Positions 9,101 to 20,637 of a DNA stretch of 64,000 nt are shown here, piece by piece (position 1 is the stretch's first letter; each line of letters begins with the position of its first letter). This DNA is from Forficula auricularia (Eukaryota > Arthropoda > Insecta > Dermaptera > Forficulidae). Under the pieces are notes generated by a model, which worked only from the letters and a program-made list of their open reading frames with translations, did not search any database and had not been told where the DNA came from. The stretch is taken from positions 14,301,491 to 14,365,490 of the forward strand of contig JALMQS010000055.1 in the NCBI GenBank assembly GCA_024734495.1, read 5' to 3'. The translations under genes were made by a program, and so were the position numbers.

Positions 9101-10540
9101 GCCAACATAGCTTGCCAAACAACAAAAGAACTAAACTAGCAAACTAAACATGTGTTGGCGGCCCTGTTTGTCAGATTTTTTTTTAGTGTCATTCATTCTC
9201 AATAGTTCTAACTACATTATCGTTGAAAAAGAATTTAATATTGCAACAAAGATTTAAAAAACTATCTATTTTTTTTAAAGTAAATTTAAAAAAAAACGTC
9301 ATGATTACTAAATTTTTGAAAAAGTTATGGTTATTAAAAAAAAGCTATTTTTTCAAAAATTCCTAGCTTCTTTTGGGTTGGGTGAAAATTTTTAAAAAAA
9401 TTCTGAAAACCGTCTTTAATAGGGTAGAAAAAATAAAAAAAGTTTCTACCAAGCTTTTGATTAAATATATAGATGAAAAAATATTTAATTTAAAATAAAA
9501 TATGTTATTTAAAAATCATTTTAAAAATACCCTTGGGAATCTCACCTCATCTTTTTTCTATTGTATTTAAGACCCTCAGCCATTTCAAAAGAACTAAGCC
9601 TTTTGGCTCATTCATTCATTTCAATATTATTTATTCATTTCAAAGTTAATTATAAAGGATTATTGAAATTATACTAACTAAACTAACTGAAAGGAATTCA
9701 TTAGCTTTTGGAATTTCTTTGGAGGCGGGCCTTGAAGCTAGTAATTAATTAAATGTATTTTTAATACAATGAAATTGAAATTATGATGTATTTTTAACCT
9801 TTCTTAATAAGTGTAACATAAATTTAAAACATTTTATTTAAAAATTACAATTTAAATGAAATAAAAGCGGATAATTTGATATTTATCGATTTTTGATGAA
9901 ATTATTATAATCTTTCAATCCCTGTTTTTCTTTTGATAATCTGCTTGAAATCCATTATTTGAGTGTCTTTTCAGCTAAACCAGTGATTCCCAACCTGGGG
10001 ACGATCGCCCCCAAAGTGGGCAATTTGGGTTATCATGGGGGCGATAAATAAGTGAGGGGCGATTGGGGGGCGAAGAGTACCTATTCAAAGGGGGAAAAAT
10101 TAAAATACACTCACATGCAAAGAAATGGAATCACTTCCCTTGCGAGTTGTTAAATGTAATTTTCATTCTCAAATATAAATAATGTTATATTAATATTTTT
10201 TAGAAAAAATATTTAAATTTCTAATAAATTACAAAGAAACATACTGTTGTGAACGCGGCATTTAGAGTATTTTTTTTCTTGATAATAATATACTTATTTT
10301 TAATGATAATATTTTGGAGTAGCATGTCCTTTGATGCTGGAACATGCCTTATTTGACAATAGGATGGTGGGACTTTACAATTCGCACTTTTTGAACCTCA
10401 ATAAATTTAATTTAGGTTTTTCATATTTTGGGTTAAGAGATTCTAAAGGAAACACCAGATGTCAATAATAAATTCATTGATTGGGGGTTTTCTAAATTTC
10501 GAATTTTCGTGGGAATTTTCCAAGAGAGTAATTTCTAGAT

Positions 10541-11210
10541 AAAAATTTTTAAGAAAAAAACAAAAACCGACTTCAAAAAATCAAATGCAACAAATAAAAT
10601 ACACTAAAAGGTATAAAATAATTATTATCCTATTTAGTTACAACTAAACGACGAAATATTAACACGAAACTACTTTTTAAAGTCGGTGCCAAACAAACTA
10701 TACCTATAAGCGAGCGTACCCGCCAAACGTACTAAGTAAGATCCGTCGAGTGCGATTCATAAAAGGTATATGTTTGGCACCAACTTCAAAAAGTAATTTC
10801 GTGTTAATATTTCGTCGTTTAGTTGTAACTAAATAAGATAATAATTATTTTATACCTTTTAGTGTATTTTATTTGTTGCATTTAATTTTTTGAAGTCGGT
10901 TTTTATTTTTTCTTAAAAATTATTATTTTTCTCTTTTTAGTGATGTTATTAATAGTGATTTTATCATCAGAACTTGACCAAATTAATATGACACCATCCC
11001 TAAGACACCCCCTTTCGGATAAAAAAAGAACCATCGAAATCGGTTTATAAACAAAGAGGTTAGGTCTAAACAAACCTAATAAAAAAGGTCTAATACCTAT
11101 GAAAAAAAATCGAAAAAAAATAGGACCAATCGGAAGCTAGACTGGACCCAATGCAAAAAAAATTTTCAAAATCGGCTGACAATTGGCGGAGATATGAGGT
11201 AACATAGGCA

Positions 11211-11245
<35 letters not shown>

Positions 11246-11290
11246 CAATCGAATAGAGAACCTCCTCATTTTTTGAAGTCGGTTAAAAAT
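10541..11290 (+). repeat. Fold-back repeat family A, copy 3, inside a hAT element
   Basis: Complete order of arms, loop and tail as in copies 1 and 2. It carries an A-rich run of about 30 nt (11212-11243) at the point where other copies have 12-20 A. It lies within the hAT element and is therefore a later insertion. Confidence 0.75.
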
Positions 11291-11423
11291 AAGGGCCACC
11301 GTAACCTACATATTCATAAAATATTTATAACAATCTGTAGAAGTAACAGTTGTAATAGACTGATTTAATTTTTTTTTATTAAATACATTAAAATGTTCAA
11401 TTTGAAGTGTAAAACCTGTAGGT

Positions 11424-11530
11424 ATCGGTTGACAATTGGCGGAGATATGAGGTAACATAGGCACAAAAAAAAAAAAAAAAAAAAAATCAGTCGTATAGAG
11501 AACCTCCTCCTTTTTTGAAGTCGGTTAAAA
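11424..11530 (+). repeat. Truncated family A tail
   Basis: Repeats only the last ~105 bp of family A, from 'cggttgacaattggcggaga' to 'gaagtcggttaaaaat', 130 bp after the end of copy 3. It may be a second truncated insertion or a local duplication. Confidence 0.6.
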
Positions 11531-11853
11531 ATAGGCAGGCTTCAATATTTTGAACGCTCTGGTGATTAAGGATCCAACCAATAAGAAGGTTTTGGGGGAA
11601 TTTCCACTCAAAAAGTCTATCAATTTTCAAGACACAAGCAACTCAGTTTTTAAGTCTGTAGAAGTTCATGCACTATGGATTCAAAGAGGAAGTGTCGTCA
11701 GTACTCAGCTAAAATAATACAACTGCTTTATTATTTACACTTTATTTCAAATTAAAATTAGCCATAATTAAAATGAAAAAGGGGCGATAGGTGTTAGTCA
11801 ACCTCCAGAAAGGGGCGATGGGCCACAAAAGGTTGGGAACCACTGGGCTAAAC

Positions 11854-12569
11854 ACATCCAAATTATGCCGCTTAGCATTACAGATTCTGCGAAATCCGTT
11901 GCGTTAATCAAGGATGGCCGCAACTACAGATACTTAGCCAATGTTTTAAATATTTGTTACACTTATTAAGAAAGGTTAGAAATACATCATATTAAAAGTT
12001 TATTCAATTTCATTGCATTAAAAATAGGTACATTTCATTAGTTTTATTATTTTTTTTTTAATCTAAGCGTTACATTTTTTTTGGCCGGGCAGTGTATTTT
12101 AAGACATTCTGGAATCATTGATAACAATTTCAGTCTTAGTAATAAATATATAATACCTATGTGTGTTTGTGTGGTAGCAATATGAATAAATTGAGGGTAA
12201 AGAAAATTAAAAAATTTCCAACCTGAAAAAACTGAATAATAAATTCAAAAGCAGAATTTTGATTAAAATTGACCTTCATGAACTTATGAAATAAGTTTAG
12301 TGTAAATGATGATAAATTTTAGTATTGCTAGGTTATTATTAAAGCGTGATAATCGAAGGTCACGTGGTGTGCACGAGTCACGCCTATGTAGATATAATTA
12401 TAATTTCTGTCTATATCAGAATATCACAAATTTCTTAATAATATTTAACGGTTCGTAAGTTATAGACTCCAAAATTATAATATCAATTTTTCTATTTCAT
12501 ATTAATTATTAGAAATGTAGCTTTTAAAGGATTAATTTTATTAAGAGTTTAAATTTTATTAAAATCACA
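11854..12569. other. No gene or repeat recognised
   Basis: AT-rich. Some text at 11960-12060 resembles the complement of 9730-9850 (the flanks of the hAT element), including 'aatacatcat' and 'tttcattgcatt'. The two flanks may therefore belong to one older repeat into which the hAT inserted. No coding signal. Confidence 0.35.
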
Positions 12570-13200
12570 CATAATCTACTCTTATTAAACGAGCAAAAAT
12601 TGTATATTTGTTTATATATATATTTATTTATGGTATATATATATATATTTGTATCATGGTTCTATTTTGAAAACGACTCTACCGATTTTGATGAAATTCA
12701 CGGGTTAGGGGGTTTTGGGGTTGACAATTCCATCTGTCACGGTCTCATCTTCGACAAAATTGTTTTTGATGGTTTTTTTTCGTAATCAAATTAATTATTC
12801 TCAGGTAGACAAATGCCAATATTATCTTAGGGATTTAAAAAGGGTTTATCTTTTCTTTTGTATCCAGACAGACAATGTGTCGGGTTAATCCTTTATTCTC
12901 AAAGGCCTTGAAGAAGTATTGTGATTGTGGATTTTAACATATTTTGTTCTCCCTAAACGTTAGAAATATTAATAAACGTTTTATAATTGTTTTTATAAAG
13001 AACCTTATTTATTTAATAGAATAAAAAATAATCAATAATTTATTTAAAAATATATTTCGCATAAGCAGAACTCAATTTTCTGAAAAAAACAACACATTTT
13101 GATAGGTTTTATTTATTAACAATTGGATGAATAAAAATGAATCATATGGTTGAATCAAAACAGGTGCAGGAGGTGGGGTGCAGTGGTGGGTTGTAATAGA
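12570..13200 (+). repeat. AT-rich composite repeat D, long copy
   Basis: Runs from 'ctcttattaaacgagcaaaa' through 'ttgatgaaattcacgggtta' and 'caaaggccttgaagaag' to 'atcaaaacaggtgcaggagg'. The inverted full-length copy is at 24.69-25.32 kb. Open frames in the first part are repeat-derived. Confidence 0.65.
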
Positions 13201-13264
13201 ATCTGGGAGATTTAAAGAATTACAAACGGATTGAAATTATATTCATCAGATATATGGATGTATG

Positions 13265-13505
13265 AATAAATTTATTTCGTAAATAAGTAGATTTTATCAT
13301 GGATATTAGAGTTCTGACATAAATTATAATTGAAAATTAATATTCCTATCAAATGGAATAATACTTAAACAAATATATTTACATACGTGGGCGAAAATAA
13401 ATAGACGAATATTTAGTTACTAATCAAGTTATTTAGAATGATATATTGATATATATAACAAATCCTCACAGCTTGCTAATTTGAATTCGATATACATATA
13501 TTGAA
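13265..13505 (+). repeat. Diverged repeat Q, copy 2
   Basis: Matches 3025-3265 in direct orientation. The similarity continues weakly downstream, through text on 'tttctaaat' and 'ataaaaat'. Confidence 0.5.
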
Positions 13506-13727
13506 GTTGCTTTAATTTAATCAACAAAAATATGCACCAAATCGTAGGTATGAACTTAATAGAGAAATGCTGTTAAAAATAAGTTAGTTTGGAATACGAA
13601 GACAGGCATTTTGGTTTCTAAATTTTCATAAAAATGTAACAGAATTTGAATCGTTAAAAATTAATTTACCTATATATATATAACAAGAATAGTAGGGAAT
13701 TGGATAAAATTAAAAACATGGATTTTT

Positions 13728-13785
13728 TTTAATGGACCAGAGGTTTTGTCAACTTATTTTGACTTCCTCAGTAGCTCATTTTATT
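13728..13785 (-). ncRNA. Degenerate hammerhead-like motif
   Basis: Minus strand: CUGAGGA, extra A, stem II GUCAA/UUGAC, then AAAACCUC where GAAA plus stem III is expected. The G of GAAA, the proposed general base in hammerheads, is replaced by A, so activity is unlikely. Confidence 0.4.
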
Positions 13786-13857
13786 ACTCTTTGATTTTCA
13801 AAAAATGTAAGAGAATTTGAATCGTTAAAAATTAATTTATATATAATATAAGCTGAC

Positions 13858-14558
13858 GTGTTCTGGTGTGGCCATCCACTTGACTTTACCATACAGCCTG
13901 GCCCCTCACTTATATTTAATATTTAATAAAATTATTTATAATCATGTAGGGGGGGGGGGTTAGTTTTTGCATTTTTAGACTCCTGGGATCCACTGATTGT
14001 GTATACAAAATTTGGTTGAGTTTGGTAAATGGCAAAGATTTTCATTTTTGACCCTCCCCCCCCTTCTCCATTTTGGGCGGTTAGATTTTGCATTTTTAGA
14101 CTTCTGGGGGTCCACTGATTATGTATACAAAATTTGGTTCAGTTTGCTCAAACGACCTAGATTTTTAATTTTTAACCCCCCCTCGACCCCCTTAATTTTG
14201 GATCGAATGCACCAAAATCTAATCAGCTCTTAATCTCAATGGACCAAAACTACGTGTGAAATTTGGTTTCGATATTCACACTAGTTTTTGAGCTAGCTCG
14301 TACACAAATTTGGTAACGCACAAACTAACTTACTAACTAACAGACATTTTGACAAAACAATTATTATCTCAAAAAATATAATTTTTTCGATGTTCACTTA
14401 TTAGAGCTTTTTTGTAGAGCGAAATGCCATGGTTTCGCTCAATTTTTTTAATCGAAATAGTTTCAGCTGCTTTTTAGATATTTTGAAAAAAAGAAGGAAA
14501 AAAAAACACTTTTTTCATGCACGATTACAATACTTGACCATACCCTGTATGGTAAAGT
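13858..14558 (+). mobile_element. Element C, copy 1 (uninterrupted)
   Basis: Starts 'agctgacgtgttctgg', with ACTTTACCATACAG at 13883-13896 and its complement CTGTATGGTAAAGT at 14545-14558. It carries two copies of a ~115-bp pyrimidine-biased module ('ttttgcatttttagac', 'tacaaaatttggtt'). Copy 2 at 55.99-56.86 kb matches throughout but has a palindromic retroposon inside it, so this copy gives the empty site. No transposase. The inverted ends may be internal rather than true termini. Confidence 0.6.
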
Positions 14559-14709
14559 AATAACAGAAATAGTAGGAAATTGGATAAAATTAAAAAGATG
14601 TTTTATTTTAATGGACCAGGGCTGAGAAAGTGAAAATAGATTGACGAAACGAAAATTAATTTTTATCGATTCAAATTCTGTTAAATTTTTTTGAAAATCA
14701 AAGATTAAT

Positions 14710-14760
14710 AAAATGAGCCACTGAGGAAGGAAATAAATTAACGAAAAGTCTGGCCCATTT
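14710..14760 (+). ncRNA. Degenerate hammerhead-like motif
   Basis: CUGAGGA at 14721-14727, then 'aggaaataaattaac', then GAAAAGUC at 14743-14750. Stem II has decayed compared with the minus-strand partner (GUCAA/UUGAC), while GAAA is intact here. Each arm is broken at a different point. Confidence 0.4.
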
Positions 14761-14820
14761 AAATAAAAACATGTTTTTAATTTTATCCAATTCCCTATTA
14801 TTTCTGTTATAAATTTAGTA

Positions 14821-15654
14821 TGGATACGAATGATGTAACTAATTTATTTATATTGCTCTACTTCAAAATATTTACAAAATTAGGTATCGAAATATAATCA
14901 AATAAAAATAAAAAACTGTACCGAAAAAAAATCAGTTTGTCTAGGATTTGAATACAAACTTCAAAGTTTCTAAATATTTTGGAAACACTAAGACAATTCA
15001 TTGGAAAACCTTATAGAACTCAAATCTAGAAATTATTGTCAATTTCTCTTATTCTAGGAAAACCCGCATTTGGAGTAGAATGTAACTATTTCAGATATAA
15101 AGTGAGTAAATAAATAATTAATCAAATGCACTTTCATTTTTTTAAAGTACACATTCTTCCCACAACGCGCGTGACCCTCATCTAATTTGGCAATCCTAGG
15201 ATTTCAAAATCTATAAAAATTCACGGGAGAGTAAAAGTACTTTCGGGGAAAATGAAATAATTAGTATAGATGAAAAATTCTAGAGAACTCCCGATAGCCA
15301 AATCTAAAGATTGACTTTTGCATCCTTAAATAAACTGCAACGGATCGTTGCTAAACTTTATCCAAAGTCATTTGAAATATCAATATTTTTATTCCTTTAT
15401 TATTAATCATATATCACTGCCTATTTGCGATCCATATTTAAAATAAAATAATAAAGAATTAAAAAAAGTACTATCTTACTCTAGAGTAAAGTACTTTAAA
15501 ATATAATTTTACTAAAAATTGTATTTAACCTTTTTTGTGGTCCCTGTGGTTTTTGATTAGGATATTAAATTTCATCAAAATTGGTTGAGTCATTTTCAAG
15601 ATATTTAGAAAAAACTAAAAAAGTACAGAAATAAAGTACTAATATTTGCGGGCG
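14821..15654. other. AT-rich; 15335-15520 is the inverted copy of 7.94-8.13 kb
   Basis: No coding signal. The segment 15335-15520 ('actgcaacggatcgttgcta', 'ccaaagtcatttgaaatatc', 'cttactctagagtaaag') is the reverse complement of 7935-8130. The flank to about 15.62 kb contains a weak D-like motif, 'aatttcatcaaaattgg'. Confidence 0.45.
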
Positions 15655-15826
15655 GATATAAATAAATAAATCAATAAAATAAATAAATGAAATAAATGAA
15701 TAAAATAAACAAATAAAATAAATAAATAAAATAAATAAATAAAATAAATAAATAAAATAAATAAATAAAATAAATAAATAAAATAAATAAATAAAATAAA
15801 TAAATAAAATAAATAAATAAAATAAA
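15655..15826 (+). repeat. (AAAT/AAATA)n microsatellite
   Basis: About 170 bp built of aaataaataaaat-like units, nearly perfect from 15.71 to 15.82 kb. It produces a spurious minus-strand frame of alternating Leu, Phe, Tyr and Ile. Confidence 0.9.
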
Positions 15827-16520
15827 AAAATACCTCCCCTTACCATCAAGAGATAAGTGGAAGTAAATTTTATTAAAATTTTTGCTACTCTTTGCAAATC
15901 AAAATCTTTTCAATTAAAACTCATTAACCTAAATTTCAAAATAACAATCTTATAATCTCAATTGTATTTTGGAATATATGTTAGATTTGAAAATACTAGA
16001 AATTCAATCGAAATCACAAAGTAACTTCCGAAATATATCGATGTTTCTGATGATGAATTAATGTTAATGAATTTATTGATTGAAAAGTATAAATTAAATT
16101 TTGATTTGGAACATTCTTTCAGCTTGGACTTAGATCACTTACACTGGAGAAAATAGAAAATCAATATTTTTTTCAAATTTCATCATAATTATAAGGTCAA
16201 AAGAATTCTTTCTCTCTTAAGAATATGTCTACTAAAAGATCGGATTATATTTTGTTTATAAACTTATTATTTTTATGTGCTACTATATTAGATAATATTC
16301 AAGTATTGTGTAAAGAAAGAAGACTTTTACTTTCCTAACTATGTTATCTTGTCTGTGCGAATTAGCCAGACGCCTAACGAGCAAATATGTAATTTTTACA
16401 ACCCAGTCATATATTTAATATATACTTAATACGTCAAAAGCTCTTACCATTATTTTGCCAGTTTTTATCAATAATTATTAGTATGAATAAAATTCATAAA
16501 AATCATAAGTGAAGAAAAAA
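15827..16520. other. No gene or repeat recognised
   Basis: AT-rich, with many short frames lacking splice boundaries. Confidence 0.35.
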
Positions 16521-17700
16521 TAATTTTTATAAAAATAAAATAAAACCGACTTCAAAAAAATTAAATGAAACAAATAAAATAATAATAACTTAAAAATAAA
16601 ATAAAATGCACTAAAAGGTATAAAATAATTATCTTATTTAGTTACAACTAAACGACGAAATATTAAGATGAAATCACTATTTGAAGTCGGTGTTAAACAA
16701 ACTATACCTATAAGCGAGAAATTACTATTTGAAGTCGGTACCAAACAAACTATACCTATAAGCGAGCCTACCCGCCAAACGTACTAAGTAAGATCAGTCG
16801 AGTTTGATTCATAAAATGTATATGTTTGGCACCGACTTCAAAAAGTGATTTTATGTTAATATTTCGTCGTTTATTTGTAACTAAATAAGATAATTATTCT
16901 ATACCTTTTAGTGGATTTTATTTTATTTTTAAGTTATTATTATTTATATTAATATGTTATTAATAGTGACTTAATATATTACTTTGTATGCATCTCGTAA
17001 GAGAAAGCGTCGGGCGAATGAATCAGAAAATGATATTTTTTTTTTATAAATTTTTTTTAAACCAATTATTTTACATGAATTAATGTTTACATTGTATTGA
17101 GCTTCGACTCCGGAGATTACTTCTCCACCATCGACTGTCCTTGATCATCTTTTTAGTCCTTATTTTTTAATAAGAGGAAAAAACTAATTAAATAAAAAAA
17201 CCTATTTTCCGATAATTATTCCTAATCCCCCGTTCTCCCAGAAAATGATAATAAAATTCAATTCATTAATATAGAAATTCTCTCGAAACGTTTGCGGGTT
17301 TTAAATGAATGTTTTAAGATTTTTTTTATAATAGATTTTATTTATTATGATTTCGATTATTTGGTCATAAGAATTGGAGATTTACGTTATTTTGTCATTG
17401 ATCATATCATCAGAACTTGACCAAATTAATATGGTACCACCCCTAAGGTACCCTATTTCAAATAAAAAAAGAATCATTAAAATCGATTAATAAACAAAGA
17501 AGTTATGCCTGAACAAACATATCAAAAAAGGTCTAAAACCAATGAAAAAAACGGAACCAATCGGAAGCTAGACTGAACCCTATGAAAAAAAATAATCAAA
17601 ATCGGTTCATAGTTGGCGGAGATATGAGGTAACATAGACACAAAAAAAAAAAAAATTCAGTCGAAAGAGAACCTCCTCCTTTTTTAAAGTCTGTTAAAAA
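16521..17700 (+). repeat. Fold-back repeat family A, copy 4, split by retroposon R
   Basis: The inverted arm part runs 16521-16930, followed by 'gtgacttaatat' and 'catctcgtaagagaaag' text seen also in copy 6. The characteristic tail resumes at 17396-17700. Retroposon R lies between, flanked by its own target duplication. The arm contains an extra partial duplication near 16.67-16.75 kb. Confidence 0.7.
17036..17238 (-). mobile_element. SINE-like retroposon R, copy 2, with 12-bp target duplication
   Basis: Flanked by cagaaaatgata at 17024-17035 and 17239-17250. The T run at the left is the poly(A) end on the minus strand. It is diverged from copy 3, for example at the 'cgactgtccttgatcatc' position. 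It inserted into fold-back A copy 4. Confidence 0.75.
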
Positions 17701-18189
17701 ACAAAATTATTACCTAAGCACTAATAATAATTAATAAAGGTTTATTTGACAAAAATGATCCATCAATTTGGGCTGTTTTTTTCTCGAGTGTTATCAACCT
17801 GTTAGGAATTCGTCAGTTAACAAAAAATATGGTATTTTGTATATGTTACAGACAGAGTAAACAAGCATTTATACACAAGAAATACCTAGCATATTTAAAA
17901 TTATATAGGTATTTTCGAACAGTTGATTAAAAGTTGCAAAAAATTTAATCGTAAGTGAATTTGATGATTTTTCAAGAAAATAAAAAAATTTTATAGGCAG
18001 GATTCTTAGGATTTATATTTCTGTATTCTTCGAATTTTTAAATTTCTAAAATTTTAGAAATTTTTTCATGATTGTGATTATTTAATAAAATAATAATTGA
18101 AAAAGAATGTAAAACCCTTGAAGGAAATTAAATTTTATTCTTTTTCACTTTTAATCAAAATTACATTCAAATTTTTTTTCGAAATTTTT
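17701..18189. other. No gene or repeat recognised
   Basis: AT-rich sequence with no splice-bounded frame and no second copy recognised in the window. Confidence 0.35.
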
Positions 18190-18345
18190 TCATTAATATA
18201 TGTTTTTGGAATTCTGTATCTCTATGTTCACCGACCTCCAGATTAAACGGCTTAACCGATTGACTTCAAATTTGAAACATAAACTCCTGAGGGGCCAAGT
18301 AACCGGTGTGATTCATAAAAAGTGAACTTTTAGTCGCAGGAGGGT
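18190..18345 (+). repeat. Unclassified repeat T, copy 2
   Basis: Matches 4188-4325 ('tatctctatgttcaccgacc', 'gattgacttcaaatttg', 'gtgattcataaaaagtg'). Confidence 0.5.
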
Positions 18346-18394
18346 ATATGTTCACCGACATCTTTTTTTCTTTTTGCTATTTTCATTCATATAT

Positions 18395-18775
18395 TTTTTT
18401 TTTACTTAGAGAAAGTGGTGCAGGTTTTATGTGAAACGTGATATTAATTAATAAATAAATAATAAGAAAATTATAAATGAATTTTTTCTACAAATTTAAA
18501 TTTAATATTTTTAAAACCAACAAGCAGTTTAATATAATACAATTTTTTTAATTAATTTTAAATTGAAAGGTTTTTTTTAGTCACAAACTAATAAATTATT
18601 ATTGTTTATTTTATTGATTGACCAAACAGTTTCGGTCACTGGTTGTCCATTTTCAGTAATACTAAAAATTGGAATGTTTGGTGAATTAAAAAATAAATAA
18701 TAATAATTAACTAAATTTTTGTCTTTTATTAGTTTGTGACTAAAAAAATCTTTCAATTTAAAAATAATTTAAAAA
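18395..18775 (-). repeat. Retroposon tail and a further inverted-arm pair with a decayed hammerhead
   Basis: 18395-18450 on the minus strand carries 'ccactttctctaagtaaaaa', the tail of the palindromic retroposon at 31.7 kb. At 18540-18775, arms with 'gtcacaaactaataaa' and its complement enclose a minus-strand motif CUGAAAA - GGAC..GACC - GAAACUGU. The G of CUGANGA is lost, so this motif is probably dead. Confidence 0.45.
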
Positions 18776-18869
18776 ATTATGTCACTTAAGTTTTGGAAGA
18801 TTCTATAATTTATAAAATATATTCGCACTTTCTAATTAGAACAAATAAAATATATATTATATGAATTTT

Positions 18870-18957
18870 TTTTAATGAAAATGATGAGAGAAGGAGTTAC
18901 ATCAAAAAGGTGCACCCCTAAAGGCCTGGGTTGGCCCCTCCACCGTGAATTGTGGGA
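18870..18957 (-). mobile_element. CR1/jockey-type LINE or SINE tail fragment
   Basis: 'gatgagagaaggag', 'gcacccctaaaggcctgggt' and 'ggcccctccaccgtgaa' match the 3' ends of the LINE fragment at 44.57 kb and the SINE at 43.6 kb. Only the terminal ~80 bp are present. Confidence 0.55.
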
Positions 18958-19227
18958 TAACTATTGTCTACTTTAAAAATATAGTATTACTGCTAAATAA
19001 TAGTGTAGACCAGGGGTGGCCACTAACCTTAACTTTGGGAGCCGCAAATTTATAAAACTGTATCAAAGCGAGCCACGTTGTCTGGAGATTAATTAATGGT
19101 TTATTAATATAAATTTTATAAAATATAAATGAAGTAACATATATTTTTTGCTCTACTTACTTATAATATTACAAATTACAAATTAATTTAATTTTTGTAT
19201 TATTATTTTTTAAATTTAATTATTATA

Positions 19228-20028
19228 CAGGGTGGGGCATAAAGATTTACCACATTTTGAAGAGATACAAAAAAAACGAAAAAATTTAACTAGAAAAAAA
19301 CTAAATATATTTTTGAAAAGAAAATAAATGAAATTTTTTTAAATGTATTTTAAACATTATCAGACAAAAGGGGGTCAGGGTCAAAAAAAATTCTAGCCCT
19401 TTTGACCAATTTCAACCAAATTTTGTATACATATTCTGTGGATCTCCATAAGGCTAGAAATGCAAAAACTAACCAAATTTTGTATACATAATTTGGTCGA
19501 AAAGGCTAGAATTTTCATTTTTGACCCTCCTTCCATTTTGGGTGGTTAGTTTTTGCATTTTTAGCCTTCTGAGGGTCCACAAAAATGTATACGAAATTTG
19601 GTTGATTTTGGTCAAAAGGGCTAGAATTTTCATTTTTGACCCTCCTTCCATTTTGGGTGGTTAGTTTTTGCATTTTTAGCCATCTGAGGGTCCACAAAAT
19701 ATGTATACGAAATTTGGTTGATTTTGGTCAAAAGGGCTAGAATTTTCATTTTTGACCCTCCCCCCATTTTGGGTGATTAGATTTTCTATTTCCAGCCTTT
19801 TGGGGGCCAACAGAATATGTATACAAAATTTGGTTGAGTTTGGTCTAAAGGGCTAGAATTTTCATCTTTGCCCCCCCCCCCTTTTTTTTTGTCTGATAAT
19901 GTTTAAAATACATTTTAAAAAATTTGTTTTATGTTCTTTTCAAAAATATATTCAGTTTCTTTTTAGTTAAATTTTTTTCATTTTTTTATACCTCTTTGAA
20001 ATGTGGTAGATCTTTATGCCCCACCCTG
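19228..20028. mobile_element. Mariner-like element with long inverted ends and internal tandem repeats
   Basis: CAGGGTGGGGCATAAAGATT at 19228 and its near complement ending at 20028 are flanked by TA on both sides. The inverted ends extend for about 150 bp each ('aaacattatcagacaaaa' and complement mark the inner limit). TA duplication and CAGGGTG ends suit the Tc1/mariner group. There is no transposase. The interior is a tandem array. A fragment of the same end lies at 27120-27165. Confidence 0.7.
19380..19880 (+). repeat. ~116-bp tandem repeat inside the mariner-like element
   Basis: 'ctagaattttcatttttgac' recurs at 19506, 19621, 19737 and 19853, giving periods of 115-116 bp. Each unit continues with 'ccattttgggtggttag', 'tttttgcatttttagcc' and 'tatacgaaatttggttg'. 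An inverted partial unit precedes the array at about 19395-19480. The minus-strand frames of 60 codons here are tandem-repeat artefacts. Confidence 0.85.
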
Positions 20029-20110
20029 TACTTTTTAAAATCAGTATTATTCAAGAGGGTTCAAAAGCCGCACGAGATTGACTGAAGAGTACCTTGCGGG
20101 CATGGGTTAA

Positions 20111-20623
20111 ACCTTTTCTAGATATATTTTTTATGAATATTTATTATACAAAATTCAAAAAATGTAAAATCGTAGATAATAACGTAAGGTTTCTTAATTT
20201 AGTTACTAAAACCACACAAATCAATTCCAAATTATATATACTATTATTTTATTCTATGAATTAAAATAGATTTTTATATAAATATTTAATCCAGGATATA
20301 AATAATTTATATGAATCTAAAATTCGCATACATTTAGAACAACCTATCAAGGTTCTAACGCATTCATTTATTACCAAAAAGTTTATTTCAATTTATATGA
20401 TATTATATATCGATTATCTGTATAGTTAATTATAATATAAATTTATACTTTATACCTATAACGATTATATAATCCAAAAAGTTTTAATCAGAAATGTACC
20501 TGGCCTAATTAGAATATCTAGCTCATGATGTGTAGGTTAATTCTCTATTCTATTAAGGCAGAATCCCATCTCGCTCATTTAATTGAATCCAGCAGTTTAA
20601 ATTAGAAATTTTTTAATAAGATA
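20111..20623. other. No gene or repeat recognised
   Basis: Very AT-rich. No frames with splice sites. Confidence 0.35.
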
Positions 20624-20637
20624 TACCATTAATAATT

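Larger units (their letters stand above)
9981..11845. mobile_element. Non-autonomous hAT element with 8-bp target duplication
   Basis: Inverted ends are CAGTGATTCCCAACCTGGGG at 9981 and the complement of CAGTGGTTCCCAACCTTTTG at 11845, with nearby 'gcgatcgcccc'-like subterminal repeats. Flanks are agctaaac (9973-9980) and ggctaaac (11846-11853), seven of eight identical. These ends and the 8-bp duplication are typical of hAT. No transposase is left. A family A fold-back (10.54-11.29 kb) and a further A tail (11.42-11.53 kb) account for about half the length. Confidence 0.75.
13672..14820. repeat. Inverted arms with hammerhead-like motifs, interrupted by element C
   Basis: Arms at about 13672-13850 and 14655-14820 are inverted copies ('tagggaattggataaaatta' and complement; 'atcaaagattaataaaatga' and complement). 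Each carries a CUGAGGA motif. A third partial arm copy lies at 14560-14650. Element C occupies the loop. Confidence 0.6.
19013..20110. mobile_element. hAT-like fragment interrupted by a mariner-like element
   Basis: The left end is ccaggggtggccactaacc with 'gggagccgcaaattt' and 'gcgagccacgttgtctgg'. The right part is 'aaaagccgcacgag' and 'accttgcgggcatgg'. These resemble the typical CAGGGGTGGCCA hAT ends with a 'gccgc..gggcc' subterminal region. The right terminus is decayed and no target duplication could be set. Confidence 0.5.

Noticed and set aside
15565..15897. 110-codon minus-strand frame rich in Leu, Phe, Tyr and Ile
   Set aside because: It is produced by the (AAAT)n microsatellite at 15.66-15.83 kb.
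19228..20028. CRISPR-like regular array (116-bp units)
   Set aside because: Units are contiguous tandem repeats without spacers, inside a eukaryotic transposon.
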